Shown here: positions 6,500-13,862 of the stretch, one piece after another
Position numbering within the stretch: position 1 is the stretch's first letter
Layout of the letters: every line of letters begins with the position of its first letter
Assembly: GCA_021826765.1 (NCBI GenBank)
Contig: JAKAYK010000005.1
Location: 1-24,355, forward strand
Reading direction: 5' to 3'
Source: Thermoplasmata archaeon
Lineage (GTDB): Archaea > Thermoplasmatota > Thermoplasmata > Thermoplasmatales > Thermoplasmataceae
Length of the DNA stretch: 24,355 nucleotides
Notes under the pieces: generated by a model
What the model was told of the DNA's origin: nothing
Database searches by the model: none
The model's input: the letters and a program-made list of their open reading frames with translations, nothing else
Made by a program: the position numbers and the translations under genes

Positions 6500-7276
6500 A
6501 TGAAGTATTCATTTTCTACAAGCATCAATTTCCCCATGCCCCCACCCGTAGTAACTGAATTGGTATCAAATCCCTGGCTTTTTTTCAATCCGACCGGCCA
6601 TGTTACAGTTCTGAAGAAAATAACTGATGAAAAGTGGGATATCACTTTTAATCCTCATGTTGATCAGTCAAAGGGAGTTACTTTTTATGGAGTTCTTGAT
6701 GGCCCTACAAAAAAAGGTGGAGACATAATTTATAATGCAAATTCAGCTGCAGATGAAATTAAAATGGCTTTGAAGGCAAGTTTTAGAACTGTTTCAACTG
6801 GAACATCTCTGGAACTTTCCTGGGATGTGGAGACGAATTATCCGTTTTTTGATAAATTTAAAGGTGAAAACTTCTCTTTAACTCCTGAACATATTATAAA
6901 GAGGCATCTTGTTGACAGGATACCTGAATTATTAAATATAGTGAGTTACAAAGAACAGGGGAGGGAATTCCTGCTTGAAACTTCCAATCTTTCAGGGGCC
7001 CAGGCAATACCATACATTAAGACTAAAGCCAGGGATATTAAAAACTGTATAGTTATTGGAACATCTAAAACAATGAAGTTCACTATTATCGTTTCTAACG
7101 AACAGTTTGATAATATTAACGCTGAATCTGGAAACACACAGACTTTTGGTGGAGAAGCAATACTCGAAATACTTAACAATACCGATATATTCTTCATTGG
7201 AATATACGATGTTTCTGCTTCAAATCAGGTCAGGGAACTTGCTGAAAAGCAATATGAGAAAACCTTAGCCATTTGA
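6500..7276 (+). CDS. Uncharacterised two-domain protein, N-terminal SRPBCC (Bet v 1-like) fold suspected
   Basis: A 258-aa cytosolic-looking protein with no signal peptide or membrane segment. Residues 1-145 (MKYSFSTSINFPMPPPVVTE at the start, then SNPWLFFNPTGHVTVLKK, with a later LELSWDVETNYPFFDKFKGE) look like an SRPBCC/polyketide-cyclase-type ligand-binding domain. The C-terminal part (about 165-258: KNCIVIGTSKTMKFTII and NNTDIFFIGIYDV) is a second alpha/beta domain. The arrangement resembles archaeal STK_08120-like proteins, whose role is unknown; this match is from memory and weak. The ATG follows TATA boxes at leaderless spacing, and no ribosome site is visible. It is monocistronic, with a T8 run just after the stop and a tRNA gene downstream. 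Confidence 0.75.
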   Translation: MKYSFSTSINFPMPPPVVTELVSNPWLFFNPTGHVTVLKKITDEKWDITFNPHVDQSKGVTFYGVLDGPTKKGGDIIYNANSAADEIKMALKASFRTVSTGTSLELSWDVETNYPFFDKFKGENFSLTPEHIIKRHLVDRIPELLNIVSYKEQGREFLLETSNLSGAQAIPYIKTKARDIKNCIVIGTSKTMKFTIIVSNEQFDNINAESGNTQTFGGEAILEILNNTDIFFIGIYDVSASNQVRELAEKQYEKTLAI

Positions 7277-7280
7277 ATTA

Positions 7281-7288
7281 TTTTTTTT
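7281..7288 (+). terminator. Oligo-T terminator after the 258-aa gene
   Basis: A run of eight T begins five bases after the TGA at 7274-7276, without an obvious hairpin. T-runs of this kind are sufficient for archaeal RNA polymerase termination, and here one would separate this gene from the tRNA. Confidence 0.45.
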
Positions 7289-7351
7289 CCTATCTTAAAT
7301 TTAGTCAACAACTGAATTTATTTTTAAGAATGAGTGAGCACATGCAGAAAG

Positions 7352-7358
7352 TTTAAAA
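7352..7358 (+). promoter_or_regulatory. TATA box of the tRNA gene
   Basis: TTTAAAA lies 27-33 nt upstream of the first tRNA base at 7385, the expected spacing for an archaeal promoter starting transcription close to the mature 5' end. Confidence 0.5.
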
Positions 7359-7384
7359 TTGTTAGACATATTCAGGAAATAATT

Positions 7385-7458
7385 GGGGCTGTAGCTTAGC
7401 TAGGTAGAGCGCCTGGCTCATAACCAGGTGGTCATTGGTTCGAATCCGATCAGCCCCA
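7385..7458 (+). tRNA. tRNA with CAT anticodon (elongator Met, or Ile2)
   Basis: A full cloverleaf can be drawn. Acceptor GGGGCTG pairs with CAGCCCC, followed by discriminator A at 7458. The anticodon stem CCTGG/CCAGG encloses the loop CTCATAA, with CAT at 7419-7421. The T-arm ATTGG/CCGAT encloses TTCGAAT, with one G-T pair. There is no intron and CCA is not encoded. The acceptor starts with G1-C72, and the anticodon stem lacks the three G-C pairs of archaeal initiator tRNA, so it is not the initiator. It is either elongator tRNA-Met or the tRNA-Ile whose C34 is changed to agmatidine to read AUA; sequence alone does not settle which. Confidence 0.95.
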
Positions 7459-7522
7459 TTCCCAACTGTGTTCTATCTTTTAAATACCAAATTTCTACAA
7501 TTTTAAAATGGAAAAAATGTTT

Positions 7523-9517
7523 TTACCAGATATTAATTCTTTTAAACTTTGTGCCTTCTTCTGGAATATATGAGCAATTAAACGCACTGCTGAATCCCTC
7601 ATGCATATATGCAGGTATAGAACCTCTGAACATATCCGGGGAATGTGGATCACTGGTGATTAAAAGCTTCACAAATTCATTCCTCATATTATTTTTCCAG
7701 AGTTGTGAAAATGAAATGAAGAATCTCTGTTCTGGGGTAAAACCATCTATGAGATCTGGTCTGCCATCCCTGTTGAGTTTTCTTTGAAGTGCTTCAAAAG
7801 CTATGCTTAATCCACCAATATCAGCAATATTTTCGCCCAAAGTAAGTTTCCCATTCACGTTAATTCCTGGCAGAGGTTCAAGGCCGTTGTATAATACATC
7901 TATCTCATTTGCAAGTGATGTAAACATTTCTTTGTCTTTGTCTGACCACCAGTTGACCATATTTCCGTTCTCGTCGTATAGTCTGCCCTGATCATCAAAA
8001 CCATGCGTAATTTCATGTCCAATAACTGCACCCATTGATCCATAATTTATTGCATCATCCATCTCAGGATCGAATCCTGGAGGTTGAAGAATGCCAGCAG
8101 GAAAAACGATCTCATTATCTGTTGGTGAGAAATAAGCATTAACCGTCGGGGGACTCATATACCATTCATTGCGATCTACATTGCTGCCTACCCTGGACAT
8201 CTGTCTGTTGACTTCAAATTGTATAGCTCTAAATATATTTCCAGCATAATCATCACTTCTTATGACCAAAGAATCATAATTCCTAAACTTGTCTGGATGT
8301 CCTATTTTTGCCCTGAATCTTGAAAATTTCAGCAACGCTTTATTCCTCGTTTCTTCACCCATCCATGGAAGACTTGAAAGCCGGTCCTTAAAAGTTTCAA
8401 TAATATCTGCAACCATTATATTGGCCCTTTCTCTGGCATCATTTCCGAAATGTCTGTGCACAAAGATTTCACCCATCGCTTCACCCATGCACCCATCTAT
8501 TATTCTAACAGCATTCTTCCATCTATCCTCCTTCTTGACCTTACCCATCAACTTTTTCCCGAAGAAATCAAAATTTTCATTCTCCACCTCTGAATGAAGG
8601 AACGGAGAAACAAATCTCAACACGTTCCAAAGGAGATAGCTTTTCAGTTCCTCCACATCGTGTGTTTCAAGCAGATCAGAAACATACTGAATTGCTTCTG
8701 GTTGGCCAACTATAACATATTCAGGTGTGGGTATTTTGAGTTTATCCATATATTCAAGAAGTTGAATGCTTTTGTAACTCTTTGAAACTTTTTCTGTCTC
8801 TACTCTGTTGTAATTCTTCTCTTCATCTCTGAGATCTGCCCGTGTTCTGTGTATTTTTGCAATGTCTGTTTCAATAGAAAGTATATTCTCCGCTATCTTT
8901 TCAGATTTTTTGATATCATAACCATATATGACGAACATATTTGCAACATGTTTTTGGTAATCTTTTTTAAGTGTTGAAAAAGTTTCAGATAAATAATAAT
9001 CTCTGTCAGGAAGAGTAAGGCCACCCTGTTCAAGATAGAACGCATATATGGAACTGTTCTTTTTATCAGGAGATGACTCAGCTGTAAAAAAACATTGGAT
9101 TCCCAGGCCATGCAATTCAATGTATTTTTCCAAAAGTTCTTTTCTAGATGAAATGCCTTCTATTGAAGTCATAATTTTTACAATGGGGGCAAACTTCAAT
9201 TCCTCTATTTTACTGATATTCATTGCAGATGTATAGAAATCTCCAAGTTTGATACCATTTGAATCTTTAATCGATCCTGAGGCACAATCCTCAAGAATTT
9301 TTCCCAGAAGATACTTATTTCTTTCACTCATCTGTGAAAATGTCCCAAAACTGCTTTTATCATCAGGTATAGGATTTTGCGACAACCAGGAGTTGTTGCA
9401 ATATCTGTAAAAATCAGTGCAGGGTTTTATGGATGTATCCATGAAAGAAGTTGAGAATTTAAGTGGCTTAAGATCTCCATCTACCTTCAGACCATTCTTG
9501 GTATCTTCATCATTCAT
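7523..9517 (-). CDS. pepO: M13-family zinc metallopeptidase (neprilysin/PepO-like)
   Basis: A gluzincin endopeptidase that cuts short peptides. From the chosen ATG at 9517 it is 664 aa, close to bacterial PepO. It shows the N-terminal signature MDTSIKPCTDFYRYCNNSWL, the substrate-binding NAYFSPTDNEIVFPAGILQPP, the zinc motif His501-Glu502-I-T-His505 (GHEITHGFDDQG), and GENIADIGG with third ligand Glu562 and Asp566. The frame is open to an ATG at 9649, but those 44 extra codons overlap the pirin gene and the shared promoter and look unlike protein, so the start at 9517 is preferred. No signal peptide or membrane anchor precedes the catalytic ectodomain sequence, so it appears cytosolic, unlike neprilysin. 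It is uncommon in archaea and may be of bacterial origin. Confidence 0.92.
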   Translation of the reverse strand: MNDEDTKNGLKVDGDLKPLKFSTSFMDTSIKPCTDFYRYCNNSWLSQNPIPDDKSSFGTFSQMSERNKYLLGKILEDCASGSIKDSNGIKLGDFYTSAMNISKIEELKFAPIVKIMTSIEGISSRKELLEKYIELHGLGIQCFFTAESSPDKKNSSIYAFYLEQGGLTLPDRDYYLSETFSTLKKDYQKHVANMFVIYGYDIKKSEKIAENILSIETDIAKIHRTRADLRDEEKNYNRVETEKVSKSYKSIQLLEYMDKLKIPTPEYVIVGQPEAIQYVSDLLETHDVEELKSYLLWNVLRFVSPFLHSEVENENFDFFGKKLMGKVKKEDRWKNAVRIIDGCMGEAMGEIFVHRHFGNDARERANIMVADIIETFKDRLSSLPWMGEETRNKALLKFSRFRAKIGHPDKFRNYDSLVIRSDDYAGNIFRAIQFEVNRQMSRVGSNVDRNEWYMSPPTVNAYFSPTDNEIVFPAGILQPPGFDPEMDDAINYGSMGAVIGHEITHGFDDQGRLYDENGNMVNWWSDKDKEMFTSLANEIDVLYNGLEPLPGINVNGKLTLGENIADIGGLSIAFEALQRKLNRDGRPDLIDGFTPEQRFFISFSQLWKNNMRNEFVKLLITSDPHSPDMFRGSIPAYMHEGFSSAFNCSYIPEEGTKFKRINIW

Positions 9518-9590
9518 ATCTTTTGATAACCTGATGCTATTAATCTTTATCTCATTAAGTCGTTGAAACAAGTAAGAAAAAAATGAAATG

Positions 9591-9598
9591 TTTATGAA
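9591..9598 (+). promoter_or_regulatory. TATA box for the pirin gene, in a divergent promoter region
   Basis: TTTATGAA is centred about 25 nt upstream of the pirin ATG at 9619, and there is no ribosome site between them, so the mRNA should be leaderless. The same 100-base region must also hold the promoter of the divergent M13 gene, for which no single box stands out. Confidence 0.5.
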
Positions 9599-9618
9599 TT
9601 GTTCACAAATCATAAAAC

Positions 9619-10545
9619 ATGATCCATCAAGAATTAAAACCAGTTTCAAACATTCTTATGGGCTTGGATACTATAGACGGTGCAGGAGTTAAGTTAAAGA
9701 GAATGTTTGGAGGAATGAACAGTTCTTCAATAACGGATCCTTTCCTGCTCCTGGATCAATTTGGCTCAACCTTGCGAGAAGACTACATATCTGGTTTTCC
9801 ATGGCATCCACATAGAGGTATTGAAACTGTAACATACCTTTTGGACGGAAAAGTAACACATATGGATAGTGAAGGGCATTCAGGAACAATTCACCCAGAT
9901 GAAGTACAATGGATGACTTCAGGAAGTGGAATATTTCATCAGGAGATGCCGGATTCCCTTACAGATGCGGATATTAAAAACCTTACAGATTATAATGGAA
10001 TTGAAAATGCTGTAAAAGGTTTTCAACTTTGGATAAACATACCAGCAATAATGAAGATGGAAACCCCTTCATACAGGAGCATAACACGGAAACAAATTCC
10101 TGTTATAAACGATAAGGAAGGAAATACTGTGAAAATAATTGCTGGTGAATATGAAAAGATCTCAAATGAACTTCCAATGAAACCACTCATAGATCCCATG
10201 TACATTGATGTATCAATGCCACCAGAATCCATATTTGATTTTGATGTCAAACCTGGGCATACTTCCATAATAAATCTAATCTCGGGACAGATAACCGGAT
10301 TGGTGAATTACAGTAAACCCTTGAAAGAAAGAAGCGCAGTAGTATTTTCCAGAGAAGGCCGTAAAATACATGTTGAAACAGGGAATGAAGGCGGAAGGTT
10401 TATCCTCATCACTGGAAAACCACTGAATGAAAGAATATACTGGCATGGGCCAATTGTCATGAATACTGAAGACCAGATTAGAGAAGCACTGTCGGATCTC
10501 AGAAATAATAGATTTGTAAGAGAGAAAAACCCAATGGTTACCTGA
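9619..10545 (+). CDS. Pirin family protein (bicupin)
   Basis: A 308-aa double-cupin protein. Pirins bind one iron or other metal in the N-terminal cupin; some oxidise quercetin and others act as redox-sensing cofactors. The metal ligands are all present: His63 and His65 in FPWHPHRGIETVTYLLDG, and His107 and Glu109 in SGSGIFHQEMP. The second cupin (about residues 185-290) has no ligand set, as usual. Full family length, no signal peptide. The start fits a leaderless transcript. The TGA overlaps the end of the opposing homoserine dehydrogenase gene by 8 nt. The physiological substrate is unknown. Confidence 0.94.
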   Translation: MIHQELKPVSNILMGLDTIDGAGVKLKRMFGGMNSSSITDPFLLLDQFGSTLREDYISGFPWHPHRGIETVTYLLDGKVTHMDSEGHSGTIHPDEVQWMTSGSGIFHQEMPDSLTDADIKNLTDYNGIENAVKGFQLWINIPAIMKMETPSYRSITRKQIPVINDKEGNTVKIIAGEYEKISNELPMKPLIDPMYIDVSMPPESIFDFDVKPGHTSIINLISGQITGLVNYSKPLKERSAVVFSREGRKIHVETGNEGGRFILITGKPLNERIYWHGPIVMNTEDQIREALSDLRNNRFVREKNPMVT

Positions 10546-11470
10546 TACTTTCAAAAGACAGAATGTCTGAAAGAACTGCTCCTGCGGTTTCAACAGGGCC
10601 ATCATAATCTTCAGAGACCATAAGAGTACTTCGATTATAAAATCCTGCAAGGTATCCCATAGCCATTGGCCCCATTTTCAAAAATGGATGATCTTTCTCC
10701 AGTGTCACAATATCTGACTGAACATAAAATTCTTCATTCTGTCTGATGGTTACCAGAAGCATCTGATTTTCCTTCGAATTCCTGATCATGCCTCCAAATT
10801 TCATATCTGATAGAGAAAGTGATTGCCCAAAAACAGCATTGCTCAATATGACTGCTTTTCTTGCTGAATCTATTCCAAGCAGATCATCAGACATATCTGT
10901 CTCACCTATGCCTTCCTTGATAGCTAATGAACATGCATCCTCATAAGTATGGCCCTCCCGCATCATTCTCATTACGAAATTTGCAGTAAGATTGACTATA
11001 CCCTGAAAATATGAACATTGAAAGCCATTCATGGAATTCCTCAGTACACTGAAAAGAGGAAGCCCGCCAGCCACTGTGGCCTCAAAAAGGATCTTCCTGT
11101 TATTCTCGATCATTGATGAATTTATCTCTTTCCAGTAATTGGCAAGCCCCGACTTATTTGCTGTAATAAGGTTTTTTCCAGATTCAAACATTTTCAGGTA
11201 TGTGTCTTTTTCCAATGCTCCTGTTTTGGAAGCAGTTCTCATATCCACAAAAATATCGAATTTCAAATCCTCAGGATTTTCTTTTTTTGGAAAAACATGG
11301 GGATTCGACATGAATGCATTGTACTGGCTTAATGATATGGAATCCCCAATAATCTGTCCTTTTCTATTTTCAATACCTGCAATCCTAACAGGCAGATTTT
11401 TATTGAATATCAATTTAATAAGGTTTCTTCCCACATTACCGGTTCCTGAAAGATAAACGGAAACGGTCAA
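10538..11470 (-). CDS. hom: Homoserine dehydrogenase
   Basis: This reduces aspartate-4-semialdehyde to homoserine with NAD(P)H, on the route to threonine and methionine. The 310-aa protein has an N-terminal nucleotide-binding loop (SGTGNVG, residues 8-14), Lys106 in ANKSGL, the EATVAGGLPLF segment, and GIVNLTANF. The catalytic set Glu190, Asp201 and Lys205 has the same spacing as in yeast enzyme Glu208/Asp219/Lys223. There is no fused aspartokinase or ACT domain. The start is TTG and forms a TTGA overlap with the gyrA stop, so translation is probably coupled to gyrA. Its metabolic role is unrelated to its operon partners. Sequence divergence from typical HSDs (for example NLTANF in place of NGTTNY) leaves a little doubt about exact substrate. 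Confidence 0.88.
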   Translation of the reverse strand: MTVSVYLSGTGNVGRNLIKLIFNKNLPVRIAGIENRKGQIIGDSISLSQYNAFMSNPHVFPKKENPEDLKFDIFVDMRTASKTGALEKDTYLKMFESGKNLITANKSGLANYWKEINSSMIENNRKILFEATVAGGLPLFSVLRNSMNGFQCSYFQGIVNLTANFVMRMMREGHTYEDACSLAIKEGIGETDMSDDLLGIDSARKAVILSNAVFGQSLSLSDMKFGGMIRNSKENQMLLVTIRQNEEFYVQSDIVTLEKDHPFLKMGPMAMGYLAGFYNRSTLMVSEDYDGPVETAGAVLSDILSFESIR

Positions 11471-13854
11471 GATAGTTCAACCTTCCCAACCGATATTACT
11501 GAATCCGTATCTGAAAGATTGATCAACGAAACACCCTGTGAGTTCCTTCCAATAATTCTAATGGATGTGACAGGCGTCCTCAAAGTCTGCTCCTCCTTGG
11601 TGATAACAATGATCTCATCATCCTCGTTAACAGGCATGGCAGAAACCAGCTTTCCAGTTCTTTCGGTGACTTTCATTATTTTAACTCCTGCAGTGCCCCT
11701 GTGGTGAGGAGTGAATTCGGATTCCCGTGTTCTCTTACCCAGACCCCGTTTGGACACTGTAAGAATTGTTTCACCCTTGGATATTGGGAATGCTGAAAGA
11801 ATGGTTTCATCGCGGTCTATTCTCATGGCCCTGACGCCTCTGGAAGTCCTCCCAGTGGCCCTTAATTCAGAAATCCTGAATCTCGATGCCCTTCCAGTAT
11901 CGCTTACAATCACTGCATCCATTTCATTCGTTGCATAGAAAACAGAAGAAAGAATATCTTTTTCCTCAAGAGTTATGGCTTTTATTCCATTGGATCTGAT
12001 ATTGGCATATTCTGAGACTGGCGTCTTCTTGATATACCCTCCAGCTGTGGTGATAAGTATATACCCTCCTTCCGGGAGTAATCCCCTCATCATTCGAGTT
12101 ACGTTCTCACCCGGCATCAGGTTCAGGAAAGTTGAGGCAATGACACTTGCGCCTTTCCTGCTCTTGCTTCCAATGCTGTACGCCTTCATGTTATATACTC
12201 TGCCCGATGATGTGAAGAACAATACAGGATCATGAGAACTGCAGTTAACAATGTCTCTTACCTGATCCTCGCTTCTTACCTTGGTCTGAACTCCTCTTCC
12301 ACCTCTTCTTTGGGACCTGTACTCATCAAGCGTAACTCTTTTTATAAAACCCTTCTCTGTGAGGATAAGCACAGATTCTTCCACAGGAATGGCATCTTCC
12401 ATGTTTATGATTTCAATATCTCCAGCCATGACCTCAGTTCTTCTCTTATCCCCAAATTCTGAAATTACACTATTCATCTCTTCGATCAGAATGTTTCTTC
12501 TTACATTTTCATCAGATATAATTTTCTCAACCCTTGAGATATTTTCCTTTACATCCTTCAATTCCTTCTCTATTTTCTCCCTTTCCATTGAAGTCAGTCT
12601 CTGAAGGCGAATATCCAGTATAGAATCAACCTGTTTGTCTGAAAAGTCGAACCGTTCCTTCAGCCTGATTTTTGCTTCAGGTCCATCCTTACTTTTCCTG
12701 ATTATTTCAATAACATCATCAATGCTGCCAAGAGCGATATGCAATCCTTCAAGAATGTGGGCCCTATCCTTGAATTTTTCAAGATCAAATTTATTTCTTT
12801 TAAGTATTACATTGAGCCTGTGCCTGATGAAACTCCCAATAATTTCTTTGAGGTTCATCTGTTTTGGCTGATTATCCTCCAGTACAAGGTTGATGATTCC
12901 GAGGCTCTGCTCAAGTTCAGTATGCATGTAAAGCTGGTTAAGCACCAGATCTTTCAATTCGTCATCACTTACCTTGATAACTATCCTCATTCCTTCCCTG
13001 TCACTCTCATCCCTGATATCAGTTATCCCGGTGATAATCCCATCATTCAGCTTTTTGGCAAGCTTTTCAAGAAAGAGAGCCTTGTTCACATTGTAAGGCA
13101 GGCTGTGTATTATGATGTGCTTCTTCAGATCTGTGTTTACCTCTCCTCTGCATCGTACTTTTCCCCTTCCGATGGTGTACGCATCTTTAAGATCTTTGTT
13201 GAACCATAGTATTCCGCCACCTGGAAAATCAGGCCCCCTGATTATGCCAAGCATGTCTTCAACTGTTGCTTCGGGGTTTTTGACTGTCATTATAATTGCA
13301 TTGCAAACTTCCACCAGGTTGTGCGGAAGCATGTTGGTAGCCATTCCAACGGCAATTCCTGATCCTCCATTAATGAGAAGGTTCGGTATCTTTGAAGGCA
13401 GATATTCAGGTTGCTCAAGAGAACCATCAAAATTGAGGTAAAAGGGCACTGTATTCCTGTCAATGTCCTCAATCATGGCCTCTGACAGAGGCATCAACCT
13501 TGCTTCGGTATATCTCATTGCTGCAGGCTCATCCCCGTCGATTGAGCCAAAATTACCCTGGCCATCAATCAACATGTATCTTAATGAGAAATTCTGTGCC
13601 ATTCTTGCCATGGCATCATAAATTGCACTATCTCCATGTGGATGGTATTTACCCATAGTTTCCCCGACAATTCTTGCAGATTTCTTATAGGGTTTATCCG
13701 AAGAAAATCCGTTTTCATACATAGAAAACAGAATTCTCCTCTGTACAGGTTTCAATCCATCCCTCACATCTGGAATGGCCCTGCTGACTATAACGCTCAT
13801 TGCGTATTCTAAATATGATTTTCTCATTTCATCTTCTATCGGCTTTGATTCCAT
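11467..13854 (-). CDS. gyrA: DNA gyrase subunit A
   Basis: The breakage-reunion subunit of the A2B2 enzyme that introduces negative supercoils using ATP. The 795-aa protein has the DNA-gate winged helix with catalytic Tyr115 (AAMRYTEARL) and the KYHPHGDSAIYD quinolone region, where Ser76 and Asp80 correspond to E. coli Ser83 and Asp87. A coiled-coil tower follows (about 340-470), then a C-terminal beta-pinwheel. The GyrA box QRRGGRG at about residue 515 distinguishes gyrase from topoisomerase IV. The start is ATG, 8 nt after the gyrB stop with an AGGTGA site, and the next gene hom overlaps by 4 nt. Archaeal gyrases are held to descend from a bacterial transfer. Confidence 0.97.
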   Translation of the reverse strand: MESKPIEDEMRKSYLEYAMSVIVSRAIPDVRDGLKPVQRRILFSMYENGFSSDKPYKKSARIVGETMGKYHPHGDSAIYDAMARMAQNFSLRYMLIDGQGNFGSIDGDEPAAMRYTEARLMPLSEAMIEDIDRNTVPFYLNFDGSLEQPEYLPSKIPNLLINGGSGIAVGMATNMLPHNLVEVCNAIIMTVKNPEATVEDMLGIIRGPDFPGGGILWFNKDLKDAYTIGRGKVRCRGEVNTDLKKHIIIHSLPYNVNKALFLEKLAKKLNDGIITGITDIRDESDREGMRIVIKVSDDELKDLVLNQLYMHTELEQSLGIINLVLEDNQPKQMNLKEIIGSFIRHRLNVILKRNKFDLEKFKDRAHILEGLHIALGSIDDVIEIIRKSKDGPEAKIRLKERFDFSDKQVDSILDIRLQRLTSMEREKIEKELKDVKENISRVEKIISDENVRRNILIEEMNSVISEFGDKRRTEVMAGDIEIINMEDAIPVEESVLILTEKGFIKRVTLDEYRSQRRGGRGVQTKVRSEDQVRDIVNCSSHDPVLFFTSSGRVYNMKAYSIGSKSRKGASVIASTFLNLMPGENVTRMMRGLLPEGGYILITTAGGYIKKTPVSEYANIRSNGIKAITLEEKDILSSVFYATNEMDAVIVSDTGRASRFRISELRATGRTSRGVRAMRIDRDETILSAFPISKGETILTVSKRGLGKRTRESEFTPHHRGTAGVKIMKVTERTGKLVSAMPVNEDDEIIVITKEEQTLRTPVTSIRIIGRNSQGVSLINLSDTDSVISVGKVELS

Positions 13855-13862
13855 AATTTCAC

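Noticed and set aside
9518..9649. N-terminal 44-residue extension of the M13 peptidase to an ATG at 9649
   Set aside because: It overlaps the 5' end of the pirin gene and its promoter on the other strand, and shows no family similarity or sensible signal peptide; the start at 9517 gives normal family length.
11519..13441. Series of plus-strand ORFs (62-156 codons) opposite gyrA
   Set aside because: They are antisense shadows of a fully supported gyrA frame with no motif of their own.
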